Positions 44,742-53,739 of a stretch of 64,000 nt of DNA are shown here, one piece after another (the first letter of the stretch is position 1; each line of letters begins with the position of its first letter). Origin of the DNA: an uncultured Spirochaetales bacterium. Its GTDB lineage: Bacteria > Spirochaetota > Spirochaetia > Sphaerochaetales > Sphaerochaetaceae. The stretch covers positions 1 through 64,000 of the forward strand of contig CASDPA010000013.1 in assembly GCA_949282255.1 (NCBI GenBank), in the 5' to 3' direction. The notes beneath the pieces are model-generated. The model was not told where the DNA came from. It worked only from the letters and a program-made list of their open reading frames with translations, and did no database searches. Made by a program: the position numbers and the translations under genes.

Positions 44742-45979
44742 GCTTTTTCACAGAGGGCGGCCTTTGAAAGGTACGCCCTTTTCATATCCTCTTCAAAATC
44801 CTTGTCGCAGGCATATTCCCTACCAAGAGCATCTTTCCATAGAGATGGATCTTCGAGACATAGGTAGGTGAACACGTTTTTCCTGTAGTCTTCTGGAAAA
44901 TGGGAAAAGAGGGTGGTGTACATCCTTTTCCTTATCTCAAGCGGATAGGAATATTTTCCGGCCGCGGGGGAAAGCTCCATCTCAAGGACCCTGGACGTGG
45001 CTCCTTTTTCCCTCAATGTCTTGAGGACCTGCTTGGTGAACACGAGCGTGCCCGAGCTTATCATGCATATCTCGTCGGGTGAGAAGTTTTTTGTTATCTG
45101 CTCCACCACAAACGCGTACTCCTCCTGCCAGCCCTTGAAATACACCATGGGATGGATGTGGAAACCCACAAGGTTTCCGCTGTCGGCGCATTTTCTTGCG
45201 CTGATGAGCCTGTCCTCCAAGCTTGCTGCAAGATGTTCCTCTTTTTCTATGATGGTCGGTGCGTTCAGACTCCAGGTGAATATCATGTTGGACGGCCATT
45301 TCCTGATTCCTATATCGCTTTTTGCCTTGCTTTTGAGCTCTATGATGATATTGGGATGCTTTTTTGCAAAAAGGGCGAGTGCGGAAACCGTACCGTACCG
45401 GTCATCGAAAAGAAGCGAATCCGAGGCCTGTCCGGTTCCTATATGCCATATGCTTTCATCCACACAAAGCGCATCCAGCTTTTTCTCCAGATCCCCGATT
45501 ATCTCTATCCTGTCGTTGCAGTAGAACGACTGCACCGAGCAGTATGAGCATGAGAAGGCGCACTGCGTCACAACATCCAGCGTGGTCAGCTTGCAGCATC
45601 TCGTCTTTTCCCCATCGACCGGACATGGACAGCGTCCGAAGCCAAGATTTTTATCCGTGTTTTTCCCGATTTCCTTTTTCCTTACCTGCACCTTGGGTTC
45701 AAAGGATGAATAATCCGTTTCGCTTTGTCTAAGCTTTTCCACATATTCCCTCATCACTTTTATGAAGTATTTTTTCCTGAACCCCGGGTCGAGCGCTTCA
45801 ATCTGTCTCTTATCGATGACCTTTGTCAGGCTGTCTTCCTGCCACTGCCTCAGATCCGCCTCGTTTTTCACAGTCTCCAGCCTCTGGCTTTCTGTAAGAT
45901 GGCATATGTCCATCAATTCAGAGAGCCCTTTTTGTGTTTCTTCGTCAAAGCTCATCAAAAGTTTTTCTGTTGCATCCAT
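44738..45979 (-). CDS. Spore photoproduct lyase-like radical SAM protein
   Basis: About 413 residues with a radical SAM cluster motif CAFSCSYCSVQSFYC (CxxxCxxC), preceded by the cysteine-rich stretch GRCPCPVDGEKTRCC. The order resembles the SplB-like family found in non-sporulating bacteria. In spore formers the enzyme repairs thymine photoproducts; here a DNA-repair role is supported by the divergent uvrC gene but not proven. TAAAAT ends eight bases before the ATG at 45979 and TATACA lies 17 bp further; no ribosome site, so probably leaderless. A longer frame upstream lies within uvrC and is rejected. Confidence 0.85.
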   Translation of the reverse strand: MDATEKLLMSFDEETQKGLSELMDICHLTESQRLETVKNEADLRQWQEDSLTKVIDKRQIEALDPGFRKKYFIKVMREYVEKLRQSETDYSSFEPKVQVRKKEIGKNTDKNLGFGRCPCPVDGEKTRCCKLTTLDVVTQCAFSCSYCSVQSFYCNDRIEIIGDLEKKLDALCVDESIWHIGTGQASDSLLFDDRYGTVSALALFAKKHPNIIIELKSKAKSDIGIRKWPSNMIFTWSLNAPTIIEKEEHLAASLEDRLISARKCADSGNLVGFHIHPMVYFKGWQEEYAFVVEQITKNFSPDEICMISSGTLVFTKQVLKTLREKGATSRVLEMELSPAAGKYSYPLEIRKRMYTTLFSHFPEDYRKNVFTYLCLEDPSLWKDALGREYACDKDFEEDMKRAYLSKAALCEKA

Positions 45980-45986
45980 AATCCGG

Positions 45987-46015
45987 ATTTTATCTTCCGC
46001 TTCAGTTTTTGTATA
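45987..46015 (-). promoter_or_regulatory. Promoter of the SPL-like gene, leaderless layout
   Basis: Minus strand: TATACA (46010-46015), 17-bp spacer, TAAAAT (45987-45992), seven bases, ATG at 45979. Confidence 0.5.
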
Positions 46016-46025
46016 CTCGGCCTTA

Positions 46026-46054
46026 TTGCAAAATGGGCGCAGGAAAGATATTTT
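46026..46054 (+). promoter_or_regulatory. Promoter of uvrC, leaderless layout
   Basis: TTGCAA (46026-46031), 17-bp spacer, TATTTT (46049-46054), six bases, ATG at 46061. It is back-to-back with the SPL-like gene's promoter in an 81-bp interval. Confidence 0.5.
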
Positions 46055-46060
46055 ATTTTT

Positions 46061-47842
46061 ATGGCGGATGCTAGGCAACAGGCTAAAGCGCTTCCGGAGA
46101 ATCCCGGATGCTATCTTATGAAGGATGAATCGGACAAGGTGATCTATGTCGGCAAGGCGAAGAATCTTCGCCGTCGCGTGACATCCTATTTTCTTCCAAA
46201 CCGTGATATGAAGACCACCTGCCTTGTGGAGAAGATAGACCACATAGACTACATAATAACCGGCAATGACTACGAGGCCCTGATCCTTGAGAACAACCTG
46301 ATAAAGAAATACAACCCCCATTACAACATACTGCTCAAGGACGGTAAGAGCTATCCGATGATCAAGATCACAAACGAGCGCTTTCCAAGGATTTACAAGA
46401 CAAGGAGGATACTCGATGACGGGGCGGAGTATTTTGGACCGTATGCCAATGCAAGGGATCTCAATGGATACCTCGATCTTGTGGCCAAGTCATTTCCGCT
46501 ACGCCTCTGCTCTGGCCCCCTTTCGGAAAAGAAGAAGGCATGCCTTTACTATCATATGGGGCGCTGCAGTGCTCCCTGCATAGACAAGGTGACTCCCGAG
46601 GAGTATTCGGTGTATGTGAAAGCCGTAAAGGGTTTCCTCTCCGGAGATGATTCGTCGATGATCCGCCAGGTCGAGAAGGAGATGAAGGATGCCGCATCCT
46701 GTTTGGATTTCGAGACTGCCGCAAAAAAGAGGGATGTTTTGGAGCTTCTTAAAAGCATGCGGGTCAACCAGATGGTGGAGGACCATGGGGATAAGGAGAG
46801 CAGGGATTATGTTGCGATCGAGATGAGAAGCTATCTTGTGACGGTTTCCATAATGCAGTTCCGCTCGGGCTGCCTCATCGGAAAGGCCCTTTACCGCTCG
46901 GAAAGCCTCGGTAGCGAGGATGAGACGCTCTTTTCTTTTCTCGTGCAGTACTATGGGGATAAGAAGGCGCTTCCAAGGGAGATCTATGTTTCCCATGAAA
47001 TCGATTATGAGATGTTCAAAAAGTATTTCAGATCCGAGCTTGGCTGGGATGTGGATATCGACCTGCCCCGGGATGGAAAACACTACAGGATACTCCGCAT
47101 GGCCCAGGAGAATGCAAGCCGTGACGTGGATAAGAGGCTCAAGGAAACAGATAACACCCCTGCCTTGGAGATATTGAAAAAGGAGCTTTCCCTCGATCGG
47201 CTTCCCAGGCATATTGAGGGCTTTGATATTGCCCAGCTGGATGGCAAATACACTGTCGCATCCCTTATCGTATTCCGTGATGGAAATCCGTCCGTGAAGG
47301 AATACAGGCATTTTTCCATTAAGAGCCTTGAAGGGAAGATCGATGATTTCGAGTCGATGAGGGAGGCTGCTGCAAGGCGTTATTCACGTCTTTTGGCAGA
47401 AGGTGCCGAATTGCCGGAACTGCTGATGATAGATGGTGGAAAAGGGCAGGTGAACGCCGTCTACGGCATTTTGCAGACCCTCGGCATAGAGGATAAGATC
47501 CGCATAATCGGGCTTGCAAAGGAGAACGAAGAGCTCGTTCCTCCTTTGGACGGGGAGACAATAAGGCTTGACAGATCCGACGAGGGGCTCAGGGTCCTCA
47601 TCGCTGTCAGGGATGAATGCCACCGCTTTGCCACGTCGTTCAACCAGAGGATGAGAAGCAAGGAAGCTTCGTTTTCCCTGCTGGAATCGATTGATGGCAT
47701 GGGCAAGAAAAGAAGCGAGAAGCTGATGAAAGAATATGGATCGATAGAAGCGATTCTTTCTTTAAGCCCGAAGGAGCTGGCAAAGGGTGCGGGCATTCCG
47801 CTCAGCGTGGCCGAAAGGATCCTTCACAAGCTTAATTTCTGA
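46061..47842 (+). CDS. uvrC: UvrABC system protein C
   Basis: Dual-incision nuclease of nucleotide excision repair. About 593 residues: GIY-YIG domain (PENPGCYLMKDESDKVIYVGKAKNLRRRVTSYF), cysteine-containing region (CLYYHMGRCSAPC), UvrBC helical motif near residue 200-235, RNase H-like C-terminal nuclease (GFDIAQLDGKYTVASLIVF, LLMIDGGKGQ) and helix-hairpin-helix tail (IDGMGKKRSEKLMKEYGS). The catalytic Asp of the usual FDISH motif is kept as FDIAQ. The ATG at 46061 fits the family N-terminus. The 3' end overlaps convergent holA by 11 bp. Confidence 0.96.
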   Translation: MADARQQAKALPENPGCYLMKDESDKVIYVGKAKNLRRRVTSYFLPNRDMKTTCLVEKIDHIDYIITGNDYEALILENNLIKKYNPHYNILLKDGKSYPMIKITNERFPRIYKTRRILDDGAEYFGPYANARDLNGYLDLVAKSFPLRLCSGPLSEKKKACLYYHMGRCSAPCIDKVTPEEYSVYVKAVKGFLSGDDSSMIRQVEKEMKDAASCLDFETAAKKRDVLELLKSMRVNQMVEDHGDKESRDYVAIEMRSYLVTVSIMQFRSGCLIGKALYRSESLGSEDETLFSFLVQYYGDKKALPREIYVSHEIDYEMFKKYFRSELGWDVDIDLPRDGKHYRILRMAQENASRDVDKRLKETDNTPALEILKKELSLDRLPRHIEGFDIAQLDGKYTVASLIVFRDGNPSVKEYRHFSIKSLEGKIDDFESMREAAARRYSRLLAEGAELPELLMIDGGKGQVNAVYGILQTLGIEDKIRIIGLAKENEELVPPLDGETIRLDRSDEGLRVLIAVRDECHRFATSFNQRMRSKEASFSLLESIDGMGKKRSEKLMKEYGSIEAILSLSPKELAKGAGIPLSVAERILHKLNF

Positions 47843-48884
47843 TCTTTGTTTCCAACGGGGTATAAAGCGCGTTTTCTGTTTCCTTGCCGTTGTTTATTAT
47901 TATGTTGTACACGATATCCTCGAAAAACCCCTGCATGTCCTGTCCTGCACTTTTTAATGCTGTATCGTTTTTCAGAAGATAGCGGATTATCGCACCTGCA
48001 TCATCCAGACTGTAGTTTTTCATCGCATTCTCAAAGGCCTGCCTCTTTCTGAAGGGAATGCCTTTGGGCGTGACAAAGCTTGTGCCGAGTGATGTCGCAC
48101 TTTCGAATATCTCCTTGAGAGGCATCCTTTTTTCCCTCTTCTCCAGACAGTTTTCGAGCATGCGGAAATCCGAGGTGAGCATCATCAGAGCCCCTACGAG
48201 GCGGCTCTGGTCCTGGAGGGCTATCGCATCGATTATCATAAGCGAGCCCTCGAGATCCCGTTTGGCGATGAACGAGAAAAGGGATGAACCCGTTTCCCCT
48301 TTCTGCCTTGTCGTGACAGAAGACACATCCTCATCGTCGATGACCCTTTTCTCCGGCTCCTTTTGTCTGTAGTATGAGGCGATCGTGGTTATCAGATTCC
48401 TCATTTCAGCCTTGTTGTTCTCCACGGAGGATAGGATTTCCTCGACTGCCGTGTCGGTGGATGAGAATCCGTTCTTTGAAAATTCCTTTTTTATCCAGGA
48501 TATCTTGTTCGATTCGAATTCCTCCCAGAATATCACGCTTTCAAGGTTTTTCTGGTTTTTTGCAAACGGACTGGAGTTGTCGCTGGAAAGCATTATCATA
48601 TAGCAGCCATCCTCGGGGGATGAAAGGTATGAGGAAAGTAGGCTGATAAGGCTTCCGTTCTTTTTCGCATTCTCAAGGTATTTGATTACAACAAGCCTTG
48701 TGGAAGAAAACAGCGAGGGCTGTGTCAGCGCCGTGGCCACCTGTTCGGTTATCTCCTCTGTGGCATAGAAATTCTGTATCTCGATATCGGGATATTCCTT
48801 TATAAGGGCTCTCTTTTCCTCTTCAAGCCGGTCGTTCTTATCTCCTTCCTCGCTGCCCAGCAGCAGCAGATTCCTTTCCTTCAC
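47832..48884 (-). CDS. holA: DNA polymerase III delta subunit
   Basis: Clamp-loader subunit that opens the beta clamp. 350 residues with weak but recognisable family features: IQNFYATEEITEQVATALTQPSLFSSTRLVVIKYLENA near the N-terminus, the SSDNSSPFAKNQKNLESVIFWEEF region, and a helical C-terminal collar domain (DLEGSLMIIDAIALQDQSRLVGALMMLTSDFRML). Its start overlaps the lexA-like gene by four bases. Last gene of the hprK-ptsH-lexA-like-holA cluster. Confidence 0.82.
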   Translation of the reverse strand: MKERNLLLLGSEEGDKNDRLEEEKRALIKEYPDIEIQNFYATEEITEQVATALTQPSLFSSTRLVVIKYLENAKKNGSLISLLSSYLSSPEDGCYMIMLSSDNSSPFAKNQKNLESVIFWEEFESNKISWIKKEFSKNGFSSTDTAVEEILSSVENNKAEMRNLITTIASYYRQKEPEKRVIDDEDVSSVTTRQKGETGSSLFSFIAKRDLEGSLMIIDAIALQDQSRLVGALMMLTSDFRMLENCLEKREKRMPLKEIFESATSLGTSFVTPKGIPFRKRQAFENAMKNYSLDDAGAIIRYLLKNDTALKSAGQDMQGFFEDIVYNIIINNGKETENALYTPLETKIRN

Positions 48885-49447
48885 TTGTATCTCCTAATGC
48901 TTTTGACCAAAACCGCAAGCACCTCTGCCTGGGCCGTGACCAGCTTTCCCATGGTATCGTTTTCCGGTATCAGTTCGGTTATTCCGTCCGATCTTCTATA
49001 ATACCGTCTTAAGAGGATCTCGTCCCCGCAGCGGGCCAAAACTATTGAGCCGTTCTCGGCCTTGTCGGCTTTTTTAAGCACAGCGGTATCGGATGGAAGT
49101 ATGCCTGCATTCTTCATGTCCTCTGAATGTACTACCAGCGCAAAGAATTCTCCTCTCCCGATATCCGTTTCCGCAATATTCCTTATAACCCTTCCGGGGT
49201 AGGGGTCGAACAGTGGGATGATTTTTGGCTCGTAGATCAGTCTGAGCTTTTCTGACAAGGCGATCCTTCCGTTTGTGCATTCGAGCATCCCCTTGCCCTC
49301 CAACGCTTTTACCATGTCGAATACCGCTTTTGTCGAGCATGAAAAATGCCTTGCAATCTCGGCTTGTGTCGGATATGTGCCCTTGTCCTCCCTCTCTTTC
49401 AGCATGAAGGAAAGATATTCCTCCTGCCTTTTTGTAAGCCCTCTCAT
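48881..49447 (-). CDS. LexA-like S24-family regulator with altered catalytic dyad
   Basis: 188 residues: an N-terminal winged helix like LexA (LTKRQEEYLSFMLKEREDKGTYPTQAEIARHFSCSTKAVFDMVKALEGKGML) and a C-terminal S24 peptidase-like domain. The catalytic Ser is present (VVHSEDMKNAGILPSD). The position of the catalytic Lys is Arg (GDEILLRRYYR), and no Ala-Gly cleavage site is visible (IPLFDPYPGRVIRNIAE). It may therefore not self-cleave and might answer another signal. The start overlaps ptsH and the stop overlaps holA, each by four bases. Confidence 0.8.
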   Translation of the reverse strand: MRGLTKRQEEYLSFMLKEREDKGTYPTQAEIARHFSCSTKAVFDMVKALEGKGMLECTNGRIALSEKLRLIYEPKIIPLFDPYPGRVIRNIAETDIGRGEFFALVVHSEDMKNAGILPSDTAVLKKADKAENGSIVLARCGDEILLRRYYRRSDGITELIPENDTMGKLVTAQAEVLAVLVKSIRRYK

Positions 49448-49707
49448 TCCTCGAACCTGTTCTTGAATAGTTTTTCTATTTCTGAAGCGGCCTCTTCTTC
49501 ATCCTCCCCCGAGACCAAGAGTATGAGTTTTGTCCTGAAGGTCGCCCCGAGGGTGATCACACCCATGATGGATTTTGCATTTATGCACATGTTCTCCTTC
49601 TTGAGTGTGATGTCGGATTTGTATTTCGATGCGGTCTGGGAAATCATCGACGCCGGGCGGGCATGGATGCCGGCCCTTGTGGGCACTTCAAGCTCCTTTT
49701 CAATCAT
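49444..49707 (-). CDS. ptsH: Phosphocarrier protein HPr
   Basis: 87 residues. The active-site His is in TRAGIHARPAS, and the regulatory Ser region is NAKSIMGVITLGA, the target of HPr kinase. It follows hprK with a TGATG overlap, with GGAGGAG as ribosome site. Enzyme I and EII genes are not in the window, so HPr may serve mainly in regulation. Confidence 0.95.
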   Translation of the reverse strand: MIEKELEVPTRAGIHARPASMISQTASKYKSDITLKKENMCINAKSIMGVITLGATFRTKLILLVSGEDEEEAASEIEKLFKNRFEE

Positions 49708-50693
49708 CACTCCTCCTCGAGGCTGTCTGTGTTGTAGTACAGCCTCCGTGCAGCCTGGCTTTCAAGCCACTTGAGAACCGATTGGTCGAATTCCTTTGCC
49801 GAATAATAACCAAGCTTCTTGAGCCTTTCGTTCCTTGCCGCGGTTTCTATCAGTGAAGGGATGTTCCTTCCGGGAGAGACGGGGAAAACAACCTCGGGAA
49901 TCGTTATTCCCATTATGGTTGTTGTGGTCTGGTCCCCGAGACGGTCGTAGTCCTTCTTCTCATCCCACTTTTCAAGCTTCACCGACAGCTGCACCTGTTT
50001 CTTCTCCCTGATTGCGCCCACTCCGAAGAGTGTCTGCAGGTTTATGATTCCTATTCCCCTTATTTCCATGTGATGCGCAAGCATCGGGTTTTCTCCCGAG
50101 CCCACGAGGTAGTTGTCGGAGAGCTTTTTGAGTTTTACCGTATCATCGCTTATCAGACGGTGCCCGCGTTCTATCAGCTCGAGCGCGGTCTCGCTCTTGC
50201 CGATCCCGCTGTCCCCCGTTATAAGGATTCCGATTCCGTACACCTCGACAAGCACGCCATGGATCGTCTCAGTTTTTGCGAACACCTCGTCCAAAAGCGC
50301 ATAAACCCTTCTGGAGAACACTGCCGAATCGAGCGGGGTGGAAAGGATAGCGGTCGCATTCTTTTCGGCTATGTCCATGAAATGCTCGCTCGGGGCCGCT
50401 CCTCCTATGAAAATCACGCATGGCAGGTTGTAGCTGAAGAGCTTTTCAATGTTCTTCCAGTCGTTGTCCTTTTCCAACACGCTCAGATAGGATTGTTCAC
50501 CACGCCCGAAAAGCTGGATGCTGTCCCATGAGAAATCGGTGAAATAGCCGGCAAGCGCCAGGCCCGGACGGCTTATCTTGTCGTTCGGTATGACCTTCGA
50601 AAGCCCGCTTCGCCCCGCTATGCATGTAAGCTGCAGATGATTGTGCTGCTTGAGATCCAGATCAAGCAGATCCAGAACTGTAAATTCGCTCAT
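49707..50693 (-). CDS. hprK: HPr kinase/phosphorylase
   Basis: ATP- or PPi-dependent kinase and phosphorylase of Ser-HPr, central to carbon control in Firmicutes and also present in spirochaetes. About 328 residues: N-terminal domain MSEFTVLDLLDLDLKQHNHLQLTCIAGRSGLSK, Walker A LITGDSGIGKSETALELIERGHRLISDDTV and the signature MEIRGIGIINLQTLFGVGA. I chose the ATG at 50693: TATACT with a TGT extension ends seven bases before it, and there is no ribosome site. Longer frames extend into the divergent asparaginase-like gene and are rejected. Confidence 0.95.
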   Translation of the reverse strand: MSEFTVLDLLDLDLKQHNHLQLTCIAGRSGLSKVIPNDKISRPGLALAGYFTDFSWDSIQLFGRGEQSYLSVLEKDNDWKNIEKLFSYNLPCVIFIGGAAPSEHFMDIAEKNATAILSTPLDSAVFSRRVYALLDEVFAKTETIHGVLVEVYGIGILITGDSGIGKSETALELIERGHRLISDDTVKLKKLSDNYLVGSGENPMLAHHMEIRGIGIINLQTLFGVGAIREKKQVQLSVKLEKWDEKKDYDRLGDQTTTTIMGITIPEVVFPVSPGRNIPSLIETAARNERLKKLGYYSAKEFDQSVLKWLESQAARRLYYNTDSLEEE

Positions 50694-50699
50694 ATTTGG

Positions 50700-50708
50700 A
50701 GTATAACA
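50700..50708 (-). promoter_or_regulatory. Extended -10 promoter of hprK, leaderless layout
   Basis: Minus strand TGT-TATACT, with the -10 at 50700-50705, six bases, ATG at 50693. The same segment read on the plus strand gives TATAAC (50702-50707), a possible -10 for the divergent gene in a 30-bp interval. Confidence 0.55.
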
Positions 50709-50723
50709 TAAACGGAGGCTCTT

Positions 50724-51221
50724 ATGAACGATTTGAGAATAATCACTACAGGCGGTACTTTCGACAAGCGCTATGATGCCATAAAAGGGGAGCTCACATT
50801 CCGTGAAAGCCAGTTGCCGCGCATATTGCAGCAGTCGAGATTGACGCTTTCCGTCTGCCTTGAAGGTCCGCTTGCGGTCGACAGCCTCTACATGTCCGAA
50901 GAGGAGAGGGAGAACATAGTCAAGTATATAGAGAACAGCGAAGAAAAGCGCATTGTCGTGATACACGGCACCGATACGATGGTCAATACGGCGCGCCTTG
51001 CAGCATCAAGCGGCAAAATCGAAGGAAAGACCGTTGTCTTCACCGGTGCCATGATCCCTTATTCCTTGGAAAACAGCGATGCGGAATTCAATCTCGGATT
51101 CGCTGTCGCATCGGCGCAGCTTCTTCCCAGCGGAGTGTACATAGCCATGGGCGGGCGGGTTTATAACTGGAACGAGGTCAGGAAGAACAGGGAAAAAGGG
51201 ATTTTCGAGAAGATTTCATGA
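50724..51221 (+). CDS. Asparaginase N-terminal-domain protein (short form)
   Basis: 165 residues, matching only the N-terminal domain of type I/II asparaginases (full length about 330). The first catalytic Thr is in ITTGGTFDKRYD and the second in VVIHGTDTMVNTARL; FTGAMIPYS follows. Short stand-alone proteins of this kind are known, but their activity is uncertain. GGAGG lies six bases before the ATG at 50724. Transcribed away from hprK. Confidence 0.85.
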   Translation: MNDLRIITTGGTFDKRYDAIKGELTFRESQLPRILQQSRLTLSVCLEGPLAVDSLYMSEEERENIVKYIENSEEKRIVVIHGTDTMVNTARLAASSGKIEGKTVVFTGAMIPYSLENSDAEFNLGFAVASAQLLPSGVYIAMGGRVYNWNEVRKNREKGIFEKIS

Positions 51222-51244
51222 ACCAGTGTTTTGCTGCAGATTCA

Positions 51245-52726
51245 TCAATAAGCGAAAATAAGGCAGAGAGTTGATGAAAGCAATGTATAAAATATGAAGA
51301 TCGGGAATACGGGTTTAACTTTTCCATAGTTCATCTCTTCTGTAACGGAAGATGCTAATATCAAATTCTGAGGACAGATTATTTTCCCTATGCTTGCGCC
51401 AAGCGCATTGAAAGAAGCGAGAAAGCCTGCGGAAACTGACAAATCAATAGCCGCCTGTGCCTGTATAGGGCCGAATAATATGTTTGCAGAGGTATTCGTC
51501 CCCGTAATGAATGATCCGATGGTGCCGATGAATGGTGCCACGAAAGGGAAAGCTCTTCCTGTCATGCCTATTAGCTCATTTGCTATTTCTGCAGTCATTC
51601 CGGAATAATTCATGAGTTTTGAGATGGCTAATACCAGGCACATGTTTGCCATAGGTTTCCAATTATGAATAATCGTGCTTATGGCTGCAGAAGAAATCTC
51701 TCCTATTTTCTTTTTGATTATGATGCACCCTGTTAATGTACCGATTAGTATCAGCATTCCAGGGGTGTTTATCAGTTGGAAAGTAACTTGCTGCGGCGTG
51801 TTTCCAGAAAAAAACGTTGCTGTTATGTGTGCTTTGCCTATCATTTTCCCGAGAGGAGGGCAAAAAGAAGGAATGCATAGGAAAATCAACGAGGAGATAA
51901 TTGGAATGAAGCTTCTAATATCAGAAAAAGAAATCGCTCTAATGGATTTTTTTCCCATGCCATTTCTCCTGTATATGAATATTGTTATGGATAAACCTCC
52001 CATGATTGCAGGAAATGCTTGTCCCATGAAAAAGCCAGCCGCCGTATAAGAAGCAAGATACAATATCGATATTATGGCTATGTCGGCTATGATTGTTCTT
52101 CTTATGGCAAATGTGCCGTTATAGGCGAAGACCGTCAGGACTGGCAAAAACAGTATCAGCACTGCCCCAAAGGCCAATGTTGGCTTAAGAATCCCGTCCA
52201 TAGGCATCCCGATTGCCGAGGATAGGCTTGTCATTGGGATTCCCATTGAGCCGAATGTGGTAGGTATTGAGATGGCGGCAAGTATGGCCCTTGTGCTTTT
52301 TAAAGCATCGTGTCCTGATGAGATCATCAAGGACAATGGGATTATAGTGGAAATTCCGAAGCCGGCCAAGCCTTCAAGCATTGAACCTATGCCGAGCACG
52401 ATCATGAGCATCGTAAGTTCATCATTCTTGCCGCTGGAAAAATAATGCTGCAATAAATCCCTCTCTTTTTCTCCGACTGCAATGTTGAAGAGCAGGAGGG
52501 CGGAAAATATAAGGATGCATATGGGCCATAGGGCGCATAATAAGCCTTCATAGGATGCTGTAATGATTTCCATCGGGGAAAGGAGGGAGAACATAAGCAA
52601 TATTATGATTAAAGTTGAAAATGTTAAGAGATACGATGTTATAGGTTTTAATTTAAATATGCTCAAGGTCAAAATGATGAGAATAATTGGAGATAGGGCG
52701 ATTATGATCATTTTATTTTTTCCCAT
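51245..52726 (-). CDS. L-lactate permease family transporter
   Basis: 493 residues, 12 or more helices. Family signatures of LctP/LldP: GIGSMLEGLAGFGISTIIPL, PFIGTIGSFITGTNTSANILFGPIQ and SFNALGASIGKIICPQNLILASS. Probably takes up lactate or glycolate with protons; the direction of use is not certain in a fermenter. The ATG at 52726 lies inside the end of the LysR gene, so the two are translated together. Codon use is AT-rich compared with the genes before 51 kb. Confidence 0.88.
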   Translation of the reverse strand: MGKNKMIIIALSPIILIILTLSIFKLKPITSYLLTFSTLIIILLMFSLLSPMEIITASYEGLLCALWPICILIFSALLLFNIAVGEKERDLLQHYFSSGKNDELTMLMIVLGIGSMLEGLAGFGISTIIPLSLMISSGHDALKSTRAILAAISIPTTFGSMGIPMTSLSSAIGMPMDGILKPTLAFGAVLILFLPVLTVFAYNGTFAIRRTIIADIAIISILYLASYTAAGFFMGQAFPAIMGGLSITIFIYRRNGMGKKSIRAISFSDIRSFIPIISSLIFLCIPSFCPPLGKMIGKAHITATFFSGNTPQQVTFQLINTPGMLILIGTLTGCIIIKKKIGEISSAAISTIIHNWKPMANMCLVLAISKLMNYSGMTAEIANELIGMTGRAFPFVAPFIGTIGSFITGTNTSANILFGPIQAQAAIDLSVSAGFLASFNALGASIGKIICPQNLILASSVTEEMNYGKVKPVFPIFIFYTLLSSTLCLIFAY

Positions 52727-53597
52727 TATGTATTAACTCAATGAATCTTTCGCTTATGTGGCTTAACTGTTTGGTTTTGTTATAGCAGAGTACAAAATTC
52801 CTTTTTGGCAATGTCTCCTTAATAGCGAGTTTCATTATATCTCTTGTTTGGATAGCTTCTTGGATGAAGATATCAGCCACAATCCCTAGCCCAAGGTTGT
52901 GCCTTACCAATGGTACGATGAGATCGGATGTCTGAACCTCTATGGAAGGGGTGATTTCAACCGAATTCTTAACGCAAAGCTGGTCAAACCATTTTCTGCC
53001 TGCTGTACCTTGAGAGAGTGAAATGAATGGATATTTGCTAAGATCTGATAATGAGAGCTCTTTTCCTTCAAGAAACTTATATTTTTGTCCTCCAATCAGT
53101 ACGTTGTTGATGCTCATCAGATTGATGATTTCCAGATCACGGTTGATTTCTATTGGATCGGGAACTATTGCGACATCGATCAACCCTCCCATAAGTTTAT
53201 CTATGATCTGCAGCGATGAACTTGTCTGGATCGATAGGTTCACATTAGGGTATTGCAATTCGAATTGCTGCAGAAGAGGCGGCAAGAAAGATTTTATTGT
53301 GAGCTGGCTCGCTCCAAGAATTAAATTGTTTTCCTTTTCATCTGTTTTTGTTATTTCCATCTCCCCTTTTTTTATCCAGTTAAGACCTTTTGCCACATAA
53401 TCGAAAAGGATCTGGCCATCCTGGGTGAGTTTCACTCCTTTTTTCGACCTTATGAAAAGGGTTTTATCCAATTCGAATTCTAATAAAGCAATGGCTCTGC
53501 TTATTGAAGGTTGAGATATATTAAGCTTTTTCGAAGCTAAAGTTATATTTTGCAATATTGCAACATGATAGAATACGCTGTAATAGTTCAGATTCAT
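52713..53597 (-). CDS. LysR-family transcriptional regulator
   Basis: 294 residues: an N-terminal winged helix (YYSVFYHVAILQNITLASKKLNISQPSISRAIALLEFELDKTLFIR) and a C-terminal periplasmic-binding-like effector domain. It is cotranscribed with the lactate permease and divergent from the glycerophosphodiester operon, so it could control either. TAAAAT lies six bases before the ATG and TAGACA 18 bp further; a palindrome overlies the -35. No true ribosome site. Confidence 0.93.
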   Translation of the reverse strand: MNLNYYSVFYHVAILQNITLASKKLNISQPSISRAIALLEFELDKTLFIRSKKGVKLTQDGQILFDYVAKGLNWIKKGEMEITKTDEKENNLILGASQLTIKSFLPPLLQQFELQYPNVNLSIQTSSSLQIIDKLMGGLIDVAIVPDPIEINRDLEIINLMSINNVLIGGQKYKFLEGKELSLSDLSKYPFISLSQGTAGRKWFDQLCVKNSVEITPSIEVQTSDLIVPLVRHNLGLGIVADIFIQEAIQTRDIMKLAIKETLPKRNFVLCYNKTKQLSHISERFIELIHNGKK

Positions 53598-53603
53598 AAT
53601 TCC

Positions 53604-53636
53604 ATTTTAATAACTATCCATAGAATTTGTCTATGG
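53604..53636 (-). promoter_or_regulatory. LysR promoter with CCATAG-N7-CTATGG operator
   Basis: CCATAG (53618-53623) and CTATGG (53631-53636) form a perfect inverted repeat. On the minus strand TAGACA (53628-53633), inside it, is a -35 box and TAAAAT (53604-53609) the -10. The repeat lies in the interval shared with the divergent operon, the usual position of a LysR site. Confidence 0.6.
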
Positions 53637-53739
53637 TTCATACAAAAAAATAATATTTTGAATTTATAGTTATGTAAATTATCCTTATTTTTAAGGGTAG
53701 CTATTTTGAGTGCCAGAAAGAATTGGGAGGAGGTTTTAG

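Noticed and set aside
46010-46321. Extended N-terminus of the SPL-like protein reaching into uvrC
   Set aside because: The extra residues have no family similarity and would overlap the uvrC GIY-YIG domain; a promoter and family-like start lie at 45979.
46499-47311. Long antisense reading frame of 270 codons
   Set aside because: It lies wholly inside uvrC, whose domains are all recognisable; it has no family-like sequence of its own.
50694-50966. Extended N-terminus of HprK over the asparaginase-like gene
   Set aside because: The family N-terminus begins at 50693, and the extension is antisense to a gene with intact catalytic motifs.
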